Source: Pseudomonas sp. ATCC 13867 (GTDB lineage Bacteria > Pseudomonadota > Gammaproteobacteria > Pseudomonadales > Pseudomonadaceae). Taken from it: DNA of 64,000 bases. The stretch is from the NCBI RefSeq assembly GCF_000349845.1, contig NC_020829.1:744001-808000 (forward strand), written 5' to 3'. Below the pieces are notes generated by a model. That model saw nothing but the letters and a program-made list of their open reading frames with translations. It was not told the DNA's origin and did no database searches. Each line of letters begins with the position of its first letter. Within the stretch, counting starts at the first letter, position 1. Made by a program: the position numbers and the translations under genes. Shown here in pieces: positions 7,874 through 18,610 of the stretch.

Positions 7874-9243
7874 TGAACGCATCCGACAGCTTGGCCCAGA
7901 ACGCCGCGATACCCCGGCGGACCCTGGTGATTGCCTTCTTCTTCTGCTTCCTGGGTCTGCTCGCCGACGGCGCTGACCTGATGTTCCTCGCCTACAGCCT
8001 GAACAGCCTCAAGGCCGAGTTCGGCCTGTCCAACTTCGAGGCTGGCTCGCTGGGCAGCATCACCCTGGCCGGCATGGCCATCGGCGGCATCTACGGCGGC
8101 TGGGCGTGCGACCGCTTCGGCCGGGTGCGCGTGGTGACCTGGACCATCCTGGTGTTCTCCGTGGGCACCGCGTTGCTGGGCATGGCTCACAACTTCTGGG
8201 CCTTCGCGCTGATCCGCTTCGTCTCCTCGCTGGGCCTGGGCTCGCTGTTCGTGGCCTGCAATATCCTGATGTCCGAGTTCGTCACCGCCAGGTACCGCAC
8301 CACCATCCTGGCGACCATGCAGGCCGGCTGGACCGTGGGTTACCTGGTGGCGACCATCCTCGCCGGGCAGATCATCCCGGACTACGGCTGGCGCGCGCTG
8401 TTCTTCACCGCCATCGGCGCGGCGCTGATCTGCCTGGCGCTGCGGCCCTGGGTGCCGGAGTCGCCGTCCTGGCTGGCGGCCCGTGCGCAACGGGTGCAGC
8501 AGGCCGCCGGCAACCGCCAGCAGAGCGCGCCCAGCGGCGGCATGCGCCAGTTGTTGGGCGATCCATCGACGCGGCGCATGTTCCTGCTCTGGAGCATCAC
8601 CTCGTGCTTCCTGCTGTTCGGCTACTACGGCACCAACAACTGGATGCCTTCGTACCTGGAAAGCGAGCTGGGCATGAACTTCAAGTCCATGACCGGCTAC
8701 ATGGTCGGCACCTACACCGCGATGATCCTCGGCAAGGTGCTCGCCGGCATCGCCTCGGACCGCTTCGGCCGCCGCGCCACCTTCGCCGCCGGCGCCATCG
8801 GCACCGCCATCTTCATGCCAGTGATCGTGTTCTGGCACACGCCGGACAACATTGTCTGGATCCTCGCACTGTTCGGCTTCATCTACGGCGTGCCGGTGGG
8901 CGTGCTGGCCACCTACATGACCGAGAGCTTCTCCACCCAGGTACGCGGCGCCGCCGTGGGCACCGCCTACAACCTCGGCCGCATCGGCGCGGCGGTGGCC
9001 CCGGCGGCCATCGGCCTGCTGGCTTCGCACGTGTCCATCGGCGCGGGCTTCCTGGTGATGGGCATCACCTACGTCATCACCGGCCTGGTTCCGGCGCTGA
9101 TGATCCCCAACCGCCTGTATGACCCGAACCGCGAGGCGCGCAGCCCGCAAGCCGATGCCGCACCCGCAGCGCCTGCGCGTCCGGCGGTACAGGGCGTGGC
9201 TCGCCCGACGAGCCAGCCTGCCACGGAGGAAAGCGTTCGATGA
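7873..9243 (+). CDS. mucK: MFS aromatic acid/H+ symporter-type importer (MucK-like)
   Basis: 456 aa, 12 predicted membrane segments, inner membrane. The MFS signature GGWACDRFGRVRVV lies between TM2 and TM3, and the second-half counterpart is ASDRFGRRAT. The start has DGADLMFLAY in TM1, typical of the PcaK/BenK/MucK acid symporters. The last ~40 residues are a polar Ala/Pro-rich tail. It follows the hydratase by 39 bases and overlaps the thioesterase gene by 4. In this operon it is the probable importer of the acid that PauA activates. The orthologous position in P. aeruginosa (PA1019) is named mucK, as I recall; the substrate is not shown by sequence. Confidence 0.85.
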   Translation: MNASDSLAQNAAIPRRTLVIAFFFCFLGLLADGADLMFLAYSLNSLKAEFGLSNFEAGSLGSITLAGMAIGGIYGGWACDRFGRVRVVTWTILVFSVGTALLGMAHNFWAFALIRFVSSLGLGSLFVACNILMSEFVTARYRTTILATMQAGWTVGYLVATILAGQIIPDYGWRALFFTAIGAALICLALRPWVPESPSWLAARAQRVQQAAGNRQQSAPSGGMRQLLGDPSTRRMFLLWSITSCFLLFGYYGTNNWMPSYLESELGMNFKSMTGYMVGTYTAMILGKVLAGIASDRFGRRATFAAGAIGTAIFMPVIVFWHTPDNIVWILALFGFIYGVPVGVLATYMTESFSTQVRGAAVGTAYNLGRIGAAVAPAAIGLLASHVSIGAGFLVMGITYVITGLVPALMIPNRLYDPNREARSPQADAAPAAPARPAVQGVARPTSQPATEESVR

Positions 9244-9698
9244 CCGATCTCACTGCCAGCCCCGCCGCTGCACCTGCTGAGAGTGGGCTGGAGACGTTCC
9301 CCAGCGGCCGCTTCACCTTCCAGGAGTTCCTCGGCCTGGAGCGCTGGATCGATGGCGACGTGGTGCGGGCGCGCCTGCGCCACCGCCCGGAGCTGATGAA
9401 CTACATCGGCAGCTTCCACGGCGGCGTGCTGATGAGTGTGCTCGATGCCGCCATGGCCGGGGCCATTCGCGCGCAGATGCCGGGTTGTTCGATGGTCACC
9501 ATCGACATGGCCACCCACTTCATGGGCAGCACCAGCGGCGAGATCAACGCTGTCGGCCGGGTGCTGCGGCGGACCCGCACGCTGTGCTTCTGCGTGGCGG
9601 AAATCTTCGATGAGGCCGGCGAGCTGGTTGCCAGCGCCACCGGCAGTTTCAAGTACCGGCCCGCCGCGGCCGGCACTGTTCAACCGACACGGGAATGA
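9240..9698 (+). CDS. PaaI/YdiI-type hotdog thioesterase
   Basis: 152 aa. The single hotdog domain has the family segment NYIGSFHGGVLMSVLDAAMAGAI, with the Gly-Gly loop and acidic residue of the acyl-CoA thioesterase site, followed by VTIDMATHFMG. It would hydrolyse an acyl-CoA of the pathway, perhaps to release stalled CoA. It is translationally coupled to the MFS gene (4-base overlap) and followed by an acyl-CoA dehydrogenase 4 bases later. Confidence 0.85.
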   Translation: MTDLTASPAAAPAESGLETFPSGRFTFQEFLGLERWIDGDVVRARLRHRPELMNYIGSFHGGVLMSVLDAAMAGAIRAQMPGCSMVTIDMATHFMGSTSGEINAVGRVLRRTRTLCFCVAEIFDEAGELVASATGSFKYRPAAAGTVQPTRE

Positions 9699-9702
9699 CG
9701 AA

Positions 9703-10761
9703 ATGACCGACAACACCGCGATGGCCGAGGAGCGCGAAGAGCGCCTGCGGATGATCCGTGACAGCGCCGCCTCCCTGGTGCCGCGTGGCGGCGATTTGAG
9801 CCGGGTGCGCCGCCTGCGCTTCCAGCAGTCTGGTATCGACCGCGACGCCTGGGCCGAGGTCTGCGCCATGGGCTGGCCGGGCCTGCGCCTTGCCGAAGAA
9901 CTGGGCGGCAGCGGGCTGGGGATGGGCGAGTACACCGCGCTGCTGGAAGAGCTCGGGCGCGGCCTGCTGCCCGAACCGCTGATCGAGGCGAGCCTGGTCG
10001 CTCCCTTGCTGCCCGCCGCCGAGCGCGACGCGCTGCTGGCCGGCGAGCGACTGATCCTGCCCGCTGGCATCGGCTACGAAGCCGGCGCTGCGCTGCCGGT
10101 GCTTTGCGACGGTCAGTTGCGCGGCGAGATCGCCCACGTTGCCCTGGGTGCTGCCGCCGATGCCTGGCTGGTTGCCTGCAACACCGGCCTCGCCCTGGTG
10201 CAGCACAATGCCGAGGGCCTGAGCGTTCACCAGGAACCGACCCAGGACGGCGGCCACCTGGCGCGCCTGCGCTTCGATGGCACGCCCGCGCAATTCGTCG
10301 ACGCCGCGCCTGCTGCCCTCGACGAGTCGGCACTGGCCTGCGCCGCCTACCTGGTCGGCCTGATGGATGCGGCCTTCGAACAGACCCGCGACTACCTCGG
10401 CGTGCGCCGCCAGTTCGGCCGCGAGATCGGCAGCTTCCAGTCGCTGCAGCACCGCATGGTCGACCTGAAACTGCAGATCGAACTGGCCCGCGCCATCGTC
10501 GGCGAAGCGGCCACCGCGCTGGACGAAGGCGCGCCGGTCGCACAGGTGCAGCGCCTGGTGTCCACCGCCAAGGTGCGCGCCGCCGAAGCGGCCATGCTGG
10601 TGACCCGCCAGGCGATCCAGCTGCACGGCGGCATCGGCTACACCGACGAGGCCGACATCGGCCTGTTCCTGCGCCGCGCCATGGTGCTGCTCAACAGCCA
10701 GGGCTCGCTGGCCTTCCACCGGGCGCGCTACATCGCCCTGCTGCATGCGGAGGTGGCGTGA
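9703..10761 (+). CDS. Acyl-CoA dehydrogenase (shorter partner)
   Basis: 352 aa from ATG 9703, preceded by CACGGGAATG. The ACAD fold is complete but short: N-terminal helices (~1-100), a reduced beta domain (~110-200) and a C-terminal four-helix bundle with YLGVRRQFGREIGSFQSLQHRMVD and QLHGGIGYTDEADIGLFLRRA. The middle domain is divergent, and I do not see a Glu base in the usual place. A second, longer ACAD lies 780 bases downstream. Paired ACADs of unequal similarity, as in steroid degradation, often form alpha2beta2 heterotetramers, and this one could be the non-canonical subunit. It introduces the 2,3-double bond of beta-oxidation. Confidence 0.85.
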   Translation: MTDNTAMAEEREERLRMIRDSAASLVPRGGDLSRVRRLRFQQSGIDRDAWAEVCAMGWPGLRLAEELGGSGLGMGEYTALLEELGRGLLPEPLIEASLVAPLLPAAERDALLAGERLILPAGIGYEAGAALPVLCDGQLRGEIAHVALGAAADAWLVACNTGLALVQHNAEGLSVHQEPTQDGGHLARLRFDGTPAQFVDAAPAALDESALACAAYLVGLMDAAFEQTRDYLGVRRQFGREIGSFQSLQHRMVDLKLQIELARAIVGEAATALDEGAPVAQVQRLVSTAKVRAAEAAMLVTRQAIQLHGGIGYTDEADIGLFLRRAMVLLNSQGSLAFHRARYIALLHAEVA

Positions 10762-11525
10762 TGAGCGAGATGCTGCTGCAGGAAACCCACGGCTCGGTGC
10801 GTCTGCTGCGCTTCAACAATCCGGCGCGGCGCAATGCGTTGCCATTCGCACTGCGCATGACGCTGCTCGATGCGCTGCGTGAAGCGGACGCCGACCCCAA
10901 CGTGCGCAGCGTGGTGCTCACCGGTTCGGCGGAAGTGTTCAGCGCCGGCGGCGACCTCAGCGACATGAATGTCACCGACCTGAATACCGGCCGCGTGCGC
11001 ATGCAGAAGAATGCCGAGCTGATCCGCCAGATGCTGCGCATGGGCAAGCCGATCATCGCCGCCATCGAGGGCTGGGCGGTGGGCGCCGGGCTGTCGGTGG
11101 CGCTGGCCTGCGACAGCCTGGTGTGCGGCGGCACGGCGCGCTTCGCCGCCGGTTTCGGCAAAGTCGGGCTGCTCGCCGATCTCGGCCAGCTGCACACCCT
11201 GCCGGCGCGTATCGGTGTCGGCCGCGCGCGGCAGGTGCTGATGTTCGGCCAGGTCATCGAAGCCGAGGAAGCGCTGCGCATCGGCCTGGTGGACCAGCTC
11301 TGCGCACCGGGAGCCGCGCTGGACGCGGCCCTCGCGCTGGCCGCGAAAGTGGAGCAACAGGCGCCGCTGCCGCTGGCCTTGACCAAGGCCCTGCTGGCCG
11401 ACGGCCTGGAGCTGCTGCTCGAACGCGAAGGCGATTTCCAGAGCCAGCTGTTCCTCAGCGCCGACCATGCCGAAGGCAAGGCGGCCTTCCTCGATAAACG
11501 TTCGCCCTCTTTCAAAGGCCAGTGA
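10761..11525 (+). CDS. Enoyl-CoA hydratase/isomerase family protein
   Basis: 254 aa. The ATG overlaps the TGA of the preceding gene (TGATG). It is a crotonase-fold protein with the first oxyanion-hole segment SAGGDLSDM (~residues 58-66) and the second AIEGWAVGAGLSVALACD (~97-114). The usual PGxGGTQRL segment reads LLADLGQLHTLP, so the catalytic acids of true hydratases may not be conserved; an isomerase or hydrolase is possible. It sits between two ACADs, where hydration of the enoyl-CoA would be the next step, although a MaoC hydratase is also present. Confidence 0.85.
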   Translation: MSEMLLQETHGSVRLLRFNNPARRNALPFALRMTLLDALREADADPNVRSVVLTGSAEVFSAGGDLSDMNVTDLNTGRVRMQKNAELIRQMLRMGKPIIAAIEGWAVGAGLSVALACDSLVCGGTARFAAGFGKVGLLADLGQLHTLPARIGVGRARQVLMFGQVIEAEEALRIGLVDQLCAPGAALDAALALAAKVEQQAPLPLALTKALLADGLELLLEREGDFQSQLFLSADHAEGKAAFLDKRSPSFKGQ

Positions 11526-11540
11526 GCCGAGGACATTGAA

Positions 11541-12686
11541 ATGACCGATTACAACGCCCTCGAAGATGGCGAGTTCCGCCGGCTGGTGCGCGACTGGGTC
11601 GCCGCCAACTACCCGCAGCGCATCCGCAACCCGGCCCACCGCCTGGGCCGCGACGACACCTGGGAGTGGTACCAGGCACTGTCGAAACAGGGTTGGCTGT
11701 GCCCCGGCTGGCCGGTGCAGTTCGGCGGCATGGGCCTCGCAGCCGGCAAGCAGCTGATCATGATCGAAGAGATGGAGAACTACGGCTGCGCGCGCCTGCC
11801 CGACAGCGGCATCACCATGCTCGGCCCGCTGCTGATCCGCTACGGCAGCGACGCCCAGCGCGAGCGCTTCCTGCCGCGCATCCTCAGCGGCGAGGACATC
11901 TGGTGCCAGGGCTACAGCGAACCCAACGCCGGCTCCGACCTCGCCAGCCTGCGCACCGAGGCAGTGCTGCGTGACGGCGAGTGGGTGATCAACGGCCAGA
12001 AGACCTGGACCACCATGGGCACCGAGGCCAACTGGATCTTCGTGCTGGCGCGCACCGAGCGCAGCGCCAAGGCGCAGCAGGGCATCAGCTTCCTGCTGGT
12101 GCCGATGGACAGCCCCGGCGTCGAGGTGCGGCCGATCCTCAACCTGGAATTGCAGGGCGAGTTCTGCGAAGTCTTTTTCAACGACGTGCGCGTACCGCAG
12201 GAAAACCTCGTCGGCGCGGTGAATCACGGCTGGGGCATGGCCAAGGCGCTGCTCGGCTTCGAGCGCATCTTCCTCGGCTCGCCCAAGCAGGCCACCTTCG
12301 CCCTCGAACGCCTGGTGCGCCTGGCCCGTCACCAGGGCCTGTGGGACGACCCGGTGTTCGCCCAGCGCTTCGCCGCGCTGAGCATGGACCTGGACTGCCA
12401 CAAGGCGCTCTACGAACGCTTCGCCGAACGCCTGCGGCGCGGCGAGGAACTGGGCCCGGACGTCTCCCTGCTGAAGATCCACCAGTCCGAGCTGTACCAG
12501 CGCATCAGCGAACTGGGGCTGGAGATCGCCGGGGCGGATTCGGCGCTGCAGAACCCCTTCGCCGACGATCCCGAGCTGCACCCGGCGGGCATCTTCATCC
12601 AGTCGCGGCCTACCACCATCTACGGCGGCACCAACGAGATCCAGCGCAACATCCTGGCCAAGGCCGTGCTCGGCCTGCCGAGCTGA
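11541..12686 (+). CDS. Acyl-CoA dehydrogenase (canonical partner)
   Basis: 381 aa, normal family length. N-terminal domain to ~120; the FAD/substrate motif WCQGYSEPNAGSDLASLRT and NGQKTWTTMGTEANW (~115-160); the C-terminal bundle ends with TTIYGGTNEIQRNILAKAVLG. Substrate range cannot be read from sequence, but the FadE17/26-like architecture and the partner ACAD at 9703 suggest a heteromer acting on a bulky or dicarboxylic acyl-CoA. It follows the crotonase by 15 bases. Confidence 0.9.
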   Translation: MTDYNALEDGEFRRLVRDWVAANYPQRIRNPAHRLGRDDTWEWYQALSKQGWLCPGWPVQFGGMGLAAGKQLIMIEEMENYGCARLPDSGITMLGPLLIRYGSDAQRERFLPRILSGEDIWCQGYSEPNAGSDLASLRTEAVLRDGEWVINGQKTWTTMGTEANWIFVLARTERSAKAQQGISFLLVPMDSPGVEVRPILNLELQGEFCEVFFNDVRVPQENLVGAVNHGWGMAKALLGFERIFLGSPKQATFALERLVRLARHQGLWDDPVFAQRFAALSMDLDCHKALYERFAERLRRGEELGPDVSLLKIHQSELYQRISELGLEIAGADSALQNPFADDPELHPAGIFIQSRPTTIYGGTNEIQRNILAKAVLGLPS

Positions 12687-12734
12687 TCTGCGCGCAACGA
12701 ACTCCCTGATTGAACGAACAGTAAGGAATTAGCG

Positions 12735-14649
<1,915 letters not shown>

Positions 14650-14706
14650 TCCCGAGCGCGGCGCCTTCAGGAGCGGCGCCGCCTTCACCTCACCTGACGA
14701 AGAGAC

Positions 14707-14714
14707 AACAACAA
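14707..14714 (+). promoter_or_regulatory. AAnAAnAA (Crc/Hfq) motif at the porin start codon
   Basis: AACAACAA touches the ATG of the OprD-type gene, in the same setting as at 7863-7873. It would let Hfq/Crc limit substrate entry through the outer membrane when preferred carbon sources are present. Confidence 0.55.
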
Positions 14715-15964
14715 TGAAAAGTCTTCCCGTACGGGCGCTCGTTTCGAGCATCGCCTGCCTGCCCCTGTTCGCCCACGCGGACTTCATCGCGGACAGCAAG
14801 GCGAACCTGGAGCTGCGCAATTTCTACTTCAACCGCGACTACCGCCAGAGCGGTGCCGCGCAATCGAAATCCGAGGAGTGGGCGCAGGGTTTCCTGCTGC
14901 GCTTCGAGTCGGGCTACACCGAAGGCACGCTTGGCGTGGGCGTCGATGCCCTCGGTTTGCTGGGGATCAAACTGGACTCCAGCCCTGATCGCAGCGGCTC
15001 CGGCCTGCTGCCGTACTCGGCCAGCGACAAGCGCGCCGCCGATGACTACAGCTCCCTCGGCGTGACGGCCAAGCTGCGCGCCTCGAAGAGCACCCTGAAG
15101 GTCGGCACCCTGCTGCCCAAGCTGCCGGTGGTGCAGTACAACGACACCCGCCTGGCCCCGCAGACCTTCCAGGGTGGGCTCGCCGAGATCAACGAGATCG
15201 ACGGCCTCAGCGCCCAGCTCGGCCAGCTGCGCCAGGTCAAGCAGCGCGACTCGACCAACGACGAAGACCTGTCGATGACCCGTGGCAACAAGCGCAACAT
15301 CGTGCTTGGCAGCCACACCAGCAGCGACCGCTTCAACCTCGCCGGCGGCACCTACCGCTGGACCGACAACCTCAGCACCAGCTACCACTACGGCGGCCTG
15401 GAAAACTTCTACCGCCAGCACTACCTGAGCGTGGTGCACACCCTGCCGATCACCGAGGGCCAGTCGCTCAAGTCGGATATCCGCTGGGCGCGCTCCACCG
15501 ATGACGGCGGCAGCAATGTCGACAACCGCGCGCTCAATGCGCTGTTCACCTACCGCATCGGCGGCAGCGGTTTCGGCGTCGGTTACCAGCGCATGTCCGG
15601 CGACACCGGTTTCGCCTACCTCAGCGGCACCGACCCGTACCTGACCAACTTCGTGCAGATCGGCGACTTCGCCAACAAGGACGAACGCTCCTGGCAGGCG
15701 CGCTACGACTACGACTTCGCCGGCCTCGGCCTGCCCGGCCTGACCTTCATGACCCGCTACCTGCAGGGCGACCACATCGACCTGCTGAACGGCCAGGGGC
15801 GCGGCAAGGAGTGGGAGCGCGACACCGATATCGGCTATGTAGTGCAGAACGGCCCGCTGAAGAACCTCGGCTTCAAGGTGCGCAACGGCGCCTTCCGCAG
15901 CGACTTCGGCAACGATATCGACGAAACGCGGGTGATCGTCAGCTACCAGATGCCGCTCTGGTAA
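14714..15964 (+). CDS. OprD-family outer-membrane porin
   Basis: 416 aa. Signal peptide MKSLPVRALVSSIACLPLFAHA with cleavage near residue 22, then DFIADSKANLELRNFYFNRD, the typical mature start of OprD/OccD/OccK porins. Alternating hydrophobic strands run to the C-terminal VIVSYQMPLW, ending in an aromatic residue as in beta-barrels. As last gene of the operon it probably admits the acid substrate to the periplasm for the MFS importer. P. aeruginosa has a porin (OpdD, PA1025, recalled) at this position. Confidence 0.9.
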   Translation: MKSLPVRALVSSIACLPLFAHADFIADSKANLELRNFYFNRDYRQSGAAQSKSEEWAQGFLLRFESGYTEGTLGVGVDALGLLGIKLDSSPDRSGSGLLPYSASDKRAADDYSSLGVTAKLRASKSTLKVGTLLPKLPVVQYNDTRLAPQTFQGGLAEINEIDGLSAQLGQLRQVKQRDSTNDEDLSMTRGNKRNIVLGSHTSSDRFNLAGGTYRWTDNLSTSYHYGGLENFYRQHYLSVVHTLPITEGQSLKSDIRWARSTDDGGSNVDNRALNALFTYRIGGSGFGVGYQRMSGDTGFAYLSGTDPYLTNFVQIGDFANKDERSWQARYDYDFAGLGLPGLTFMTRYLQGDHIDLLNGQGRGKEWERDTDIGYVVQNGPLKNLGFKVRNGAFRSDFGNDIDETRVIVSYQMPLW

Positions 15965-16060
15965 TCCGCCTCTGTTGTCCCGCCGTGCGGCGGTGGCGGT
16001 TTGGCCAGAATCGCTCCGCCCGTGGCGGGAATGTCCCTTTCGGCAAAGGTCTGAACCGTG

Positions 16061-16094
16061 ATTCACTGAATTTCATGCAGTGAATCCGGATTCA
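16061..16094 (+). promoter_or_regulatory. Double palindromic operator of the TetR/acyl-CoA dehydrogenase pair
   Basis: Two overlapping palindromes lie just before the TetR start. ATTCACTG (16061-16068) and CAGTGAAT (16078-16085) form an 8-base inverted repeat with a 9-base spacer. TGAATCCGGATTCA (16081-16094) is a perfect 14-base palindrome. Such sites are typical of autoregulating TetR repressors. The second palindrome ends 4 bases before ATG 16099, so binding would also block ribosome access or elongation. Confidence 0.65.
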
Positions 16095-16098
16095 GATC

Positions 16099-16782
16099 AT
16101 GGCTTACCGACACTCCCCAGCACGGCTGCAAAAGGACGGCGAACTGCGCGAGCGCATCCTCGAACTGGCGCTGGCGCGGGTGGCCGACGGCGGTTTTTCC
16201 GCCCTGACCATGCAGAGCCTGGCGGACGCCGCCGGCATCGCCACCGGCAGCCTCTATCGGCACTTCAGCGGCAAGGGCGAGCTGGCCGCCGAGGTTTTCG
16301 CCCGCGCCAGCCAGCGCGAGGTCGATATCCTCGGCACGCTGCTGAAAGCTCCCGGCAGCGCTTCCGAACGACTGAACCTGGGCCTGCAGCAGTTTGCCGC
16401 CCGCGCCTGGGGCAGCCGTCAGCTGGCCTTCGCGCTGATCGCCGAGCCGGTCGCCCCGGAAGTCGACGAGCAGCGCCTGATCTACCGCGAAGCCTACGCC
16501 GCGCTGTTCGTTACCCTGCTGGAGCAAGGCATCGCATCCGGCGAATTCCAGCCCCAGCCGGTGCAGCTGACCGCCGCCTGCCTGGTCGGCGCCATCGCCG
16601 AGGCCCTGATCGGCCCGCTTTCGCCGCCGGCCCGCGCCGCGCGGGATGCCGGTCATTCCGGCGTTTCCCTGGAGGACGTCAGCGACGCCCTCGCCAGTTT
16701 CTGCCTGCGCGCCGTCGGTGCGTTCCCTGCTGCTTTGCCCAAGCCTGCCCAACCCACGCCCGTTATGGAGGACCAGCCATGA
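16099..16782 (+). CDS. TetR/AcrR-family transcriptional regulator
   Basis: 227 aa. N-terminal HTH (~15-65): ILELALARVADGGFSALTM, then LADAAGIATGSLYRHFSGKGEL. The ligand-binding helices follow to ~200 with a Pro/Ala-rich tail. It overlaps the next gene by 4 bases (ATGA), so the pair is co-transcribed and the regulator probably controls the acyl-CoA dehydrogenase downstream, with an acyl-CoA or fatty acid as effector. The gene pair resembles PA3973-PA3972 of P. aeruginosa (recalled). Confidence 0.9.
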   Translation: MAYRHSPARLQKDGELRERILELALARVADGGFSALTMQSLADAAGIATGSLYRHFSGKGELAAEVFARASQREVDILGTLLKAPGSASERLNLGLQQFAARAWGSRQLAFALIAEPVAPEVDEQRLIYREAYAALFVTLLEQGIASGEFQPQPVQLTAACLVGAIAEALIGPLSPPARAARDAGHSGVSLEDVSDALASFCLRAVGAFPAALPKPAQPTPVMEDQP

Positions 16783-18428
16783 TCCCGCACCAGTACGCCG
16801 AAACCCACGAAGTGACCAACCAGGTACCGCCGCTGGACGGCGCCAACCTCTATCGCGTCGACCTACCGCTGCAGGAATGGGTGCGCCGCTACGGCGGCGG
16901 CTGGGCCGAGCAGAAGCTCGACGCCTATGGCGCGCTGGCCGGCGGGCCGCTGATGGCGGCGGGCTTCCTCGCCAACGAGAACAAGCCGGTGTTCAAGTCC
17001 CACGACCGCTTCGGCCACCGCGTCGACCTCGTGGAGTTCCACCCGGCCTACCACGAACTGATGCGCGCGGCCATCGAGACCGGCCTGCCCTCCATGCCCT
17101 GGACCGACCCGCGTGCCGGCGCCCACGTCGCCCGTGCGGGCCTGAGCTACCTGCACAGCCAGGCCGAGGCCGGCACCGGCTGCCCGCTGACCATGACCTT
17201 CGCCAGCGTGCCCGCCCTGCGCCTGCAGCCGGACCTCGCCGAGAAATGGCTGCCGAAGATCCTCTCCACCGAATACGACCCGCGCAACCTGCCCATCGAG
17301 CAGAAGTCCGGCGCCACCATCGGCATGGCCATGACCGAGAAGCAGGGCGGCACCGACGTACGCGCCAACACCACGCGCGCCTACCCGGTCGGCATCCCCG
17401 GGCCGGGCCAGGCCTACGAGTTGGTCGGCCACAAGTGGTTCTGCTCGGCGCCCATGTGCGACGCCTTCCTCACCCTGGCCTACACCGACAAGGGCCTGAC
17501 CTGCTTCCTGCTGCCGCGCCACCGTCCGGACGGCAGCCGCAACGAGTTCTACATCCAGCGCCTGAAGAACAAGCTGGGCAACTGGTCCAACGCCTCCAGC
17601 GAAGTGGAATACCGCGGTGCGCTGGCCTGGATGGTCGGCGAGGAAGGCCGCGGCGTACCGACCATCATCGAAATGGTCGCCATGACCCGCTTCGACTGCA
17701 TGGTCGGCTCCAGCTCGCTGATGCGCCAGGCGCTGACCCAGGCTGCGCACCACTGCGCCTACCGCCAGGTCGGCGGCCGCGTGCTGGCCGAACAGCCGCT
17801 GATGCAGAACGTGCTGGCCGACCTCGCCCTGGAAAGCGAAGCCGCGCTGGCCCTGACCATGCGCATGGGCCGCGCCCTGGACAATCTGCACGACGAGCAG
17901 GAGGACAAGTTCGCCCGCCTGGTCACCGCCGTGGGCAAGTACTGGATCTGCAAACGCGCCCCCGCGATGATCAACGAGGCCGCCGAATGCCTGGGCGGCG
18001 CCGGCTACGTCGAGGACACCATCCTCCCGCGCCTGTACCGCGAAGCGCCGGTCAACTCCACCTGGGAAGGCTCGGGCAACGTGCAGTGCCTGGACGTGCT
18101 GCGTGCCCTGTCGAAGGAACCCGGCGTGCTCGACGCGCTGTTCAGCGAACTCGGCGACGGCCACGGCGACGCGCGTCTGGCGTCGTTCATCGGCAACCTC
18201 AAGGCTTCCTTCGCCGACACCCAGGACATCCAGTACCGAGCCCGCCAGCTCACCGAGAACGTCGCCATCGCCCTGCAGGCCAAGCTGCTGCTGGAAGCGG
18301 GCAACTCGGTGGTCTCCGACGCCTTCATCGCCAGCCGCCTGGACGATGGCGGCCGCGTCTACGGCACCCTGCCGCGCGGGGTGAATGTGGAAGCGCTAGT
18401 GGCGCGGGCGACGCCGCATCTGGTGTGA
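16779..18428 (+). CDS. AidB-like acyl-CoA dehydrogenase
   Basis: 549 aa, the length of the AidB/isovaleryl-CoA-dehydrogenase-like group. ATG 16779 has GGAGG at 16767-16772. The N-terminal part (HQYAETHEVTNQVPPLDGANL) is typical of AidB. The central FAD segment reads GMAMTEKQGGTDVRANTT, then HKWFCSAPMCDAFLTLA. The C-terminal bundle has CLGGAGYVEDTILPRLYREAPVNSTWEGSG written across the usual RDAR/EGS region. The extra C-terminal domain of ~100 residues in AidB tetramers is present. E. coli AidB is linked to alkylation protection, but Pseudomonas members may act in lipid catabolism, so the function is open. Confidence 0.9.
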   Translation: MIPHQYAETHEVTNQVPPLDGANLYRVDLPLQEWVRRYGGGWAEQKLDAYGALAGGPLMAAGFLANENKPVFKSHDRFGHRVDLVEFHPAYHELMRAAIETGLPSMPWTDPRAGAHVARAGLSYLHSQAEAGTGCPLTMTFASVPALRLQPDLAEKWLPKILSTEYDPRNLPIEQKSGATIGMAMTEKQGGTDVRANTTRAYPVGIPGPGQAYELVGHKWFCSAPMCDAFLTLAYTDKGLTCFLLPRHRPDGSRNEFYIQRLKNKLGNWSNASSEVEYRGALAWMVGEEGRGVPTIIEMVAMTRFDCMVGSSSLMRQALTQAAHHCAYRQVGGRVLAEQPLMQNVLADLALESEAALALTMRMGRALDNLHDEQEDKFARLVTAVGKYWICKRAPAMINEAAECLGGAGYVEDTILPRLYREAPVNSTWEGSGNVQCLDVLRALSKEPGVLDALFSELGDGHGDARLASFIGNLKASFADTQDIQYRARQLTENVAIALQAKLLLEAGNSVVSDAFIASRLDDGGRVYGTLPRGVNVEALVARATPHLV

Positions 18429-18560
18429 GGAAATTTCAGTAGAAGTTTTCGGGTTGAACCGTCGCTGGTCGATCAATAGGTTGCAGGAGGAGTGTTCTTC
18501 GCCGGGACCGGGATGAGCCTCGCAGGTCTTCCTTTCGGTGCGGGCAGCTCAGTGTTGAGA

Positions 18561-18600
18561 TTGCCTTGGTCTATAGCTGCAACTAAAATTAGTTGCAGCT
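18561..18600 (+). promoter_or_regulatory. hicAB promoter with overlapping palindromic operator
   Basis: A 26-base palindrome occupies 18575-18600: arms AGCTGCAACTAA and TTAGTTGCAGCT around AA. A -35 TTGCCT (18561-18566) and -10 TAAAAT (18584-18589) are spaced by 17 bases, so the -10 lies inside the palindrome. Repression by HicB at such a site is the usual autoregulation of hicAB loci. The toxin start is 10 bases downstream. Confidence 0.7.
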
Positions 18601-18610
18601 GGGAGAGGGT

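Noticed and set aside
6874..9150. Very long minus-strand frame opposite the hydratase and MFS genes
   Set aside because: It is the antisense shadow of high-GC genes. Its translation is His/Gln/Arg/Ala-rich without domains, whereas the plus strand encodes clear families with matching starts and overlaps. Similar shadows opposite pauA (4836-6833) and dxs (50829-52829) were rejected for the same reason.
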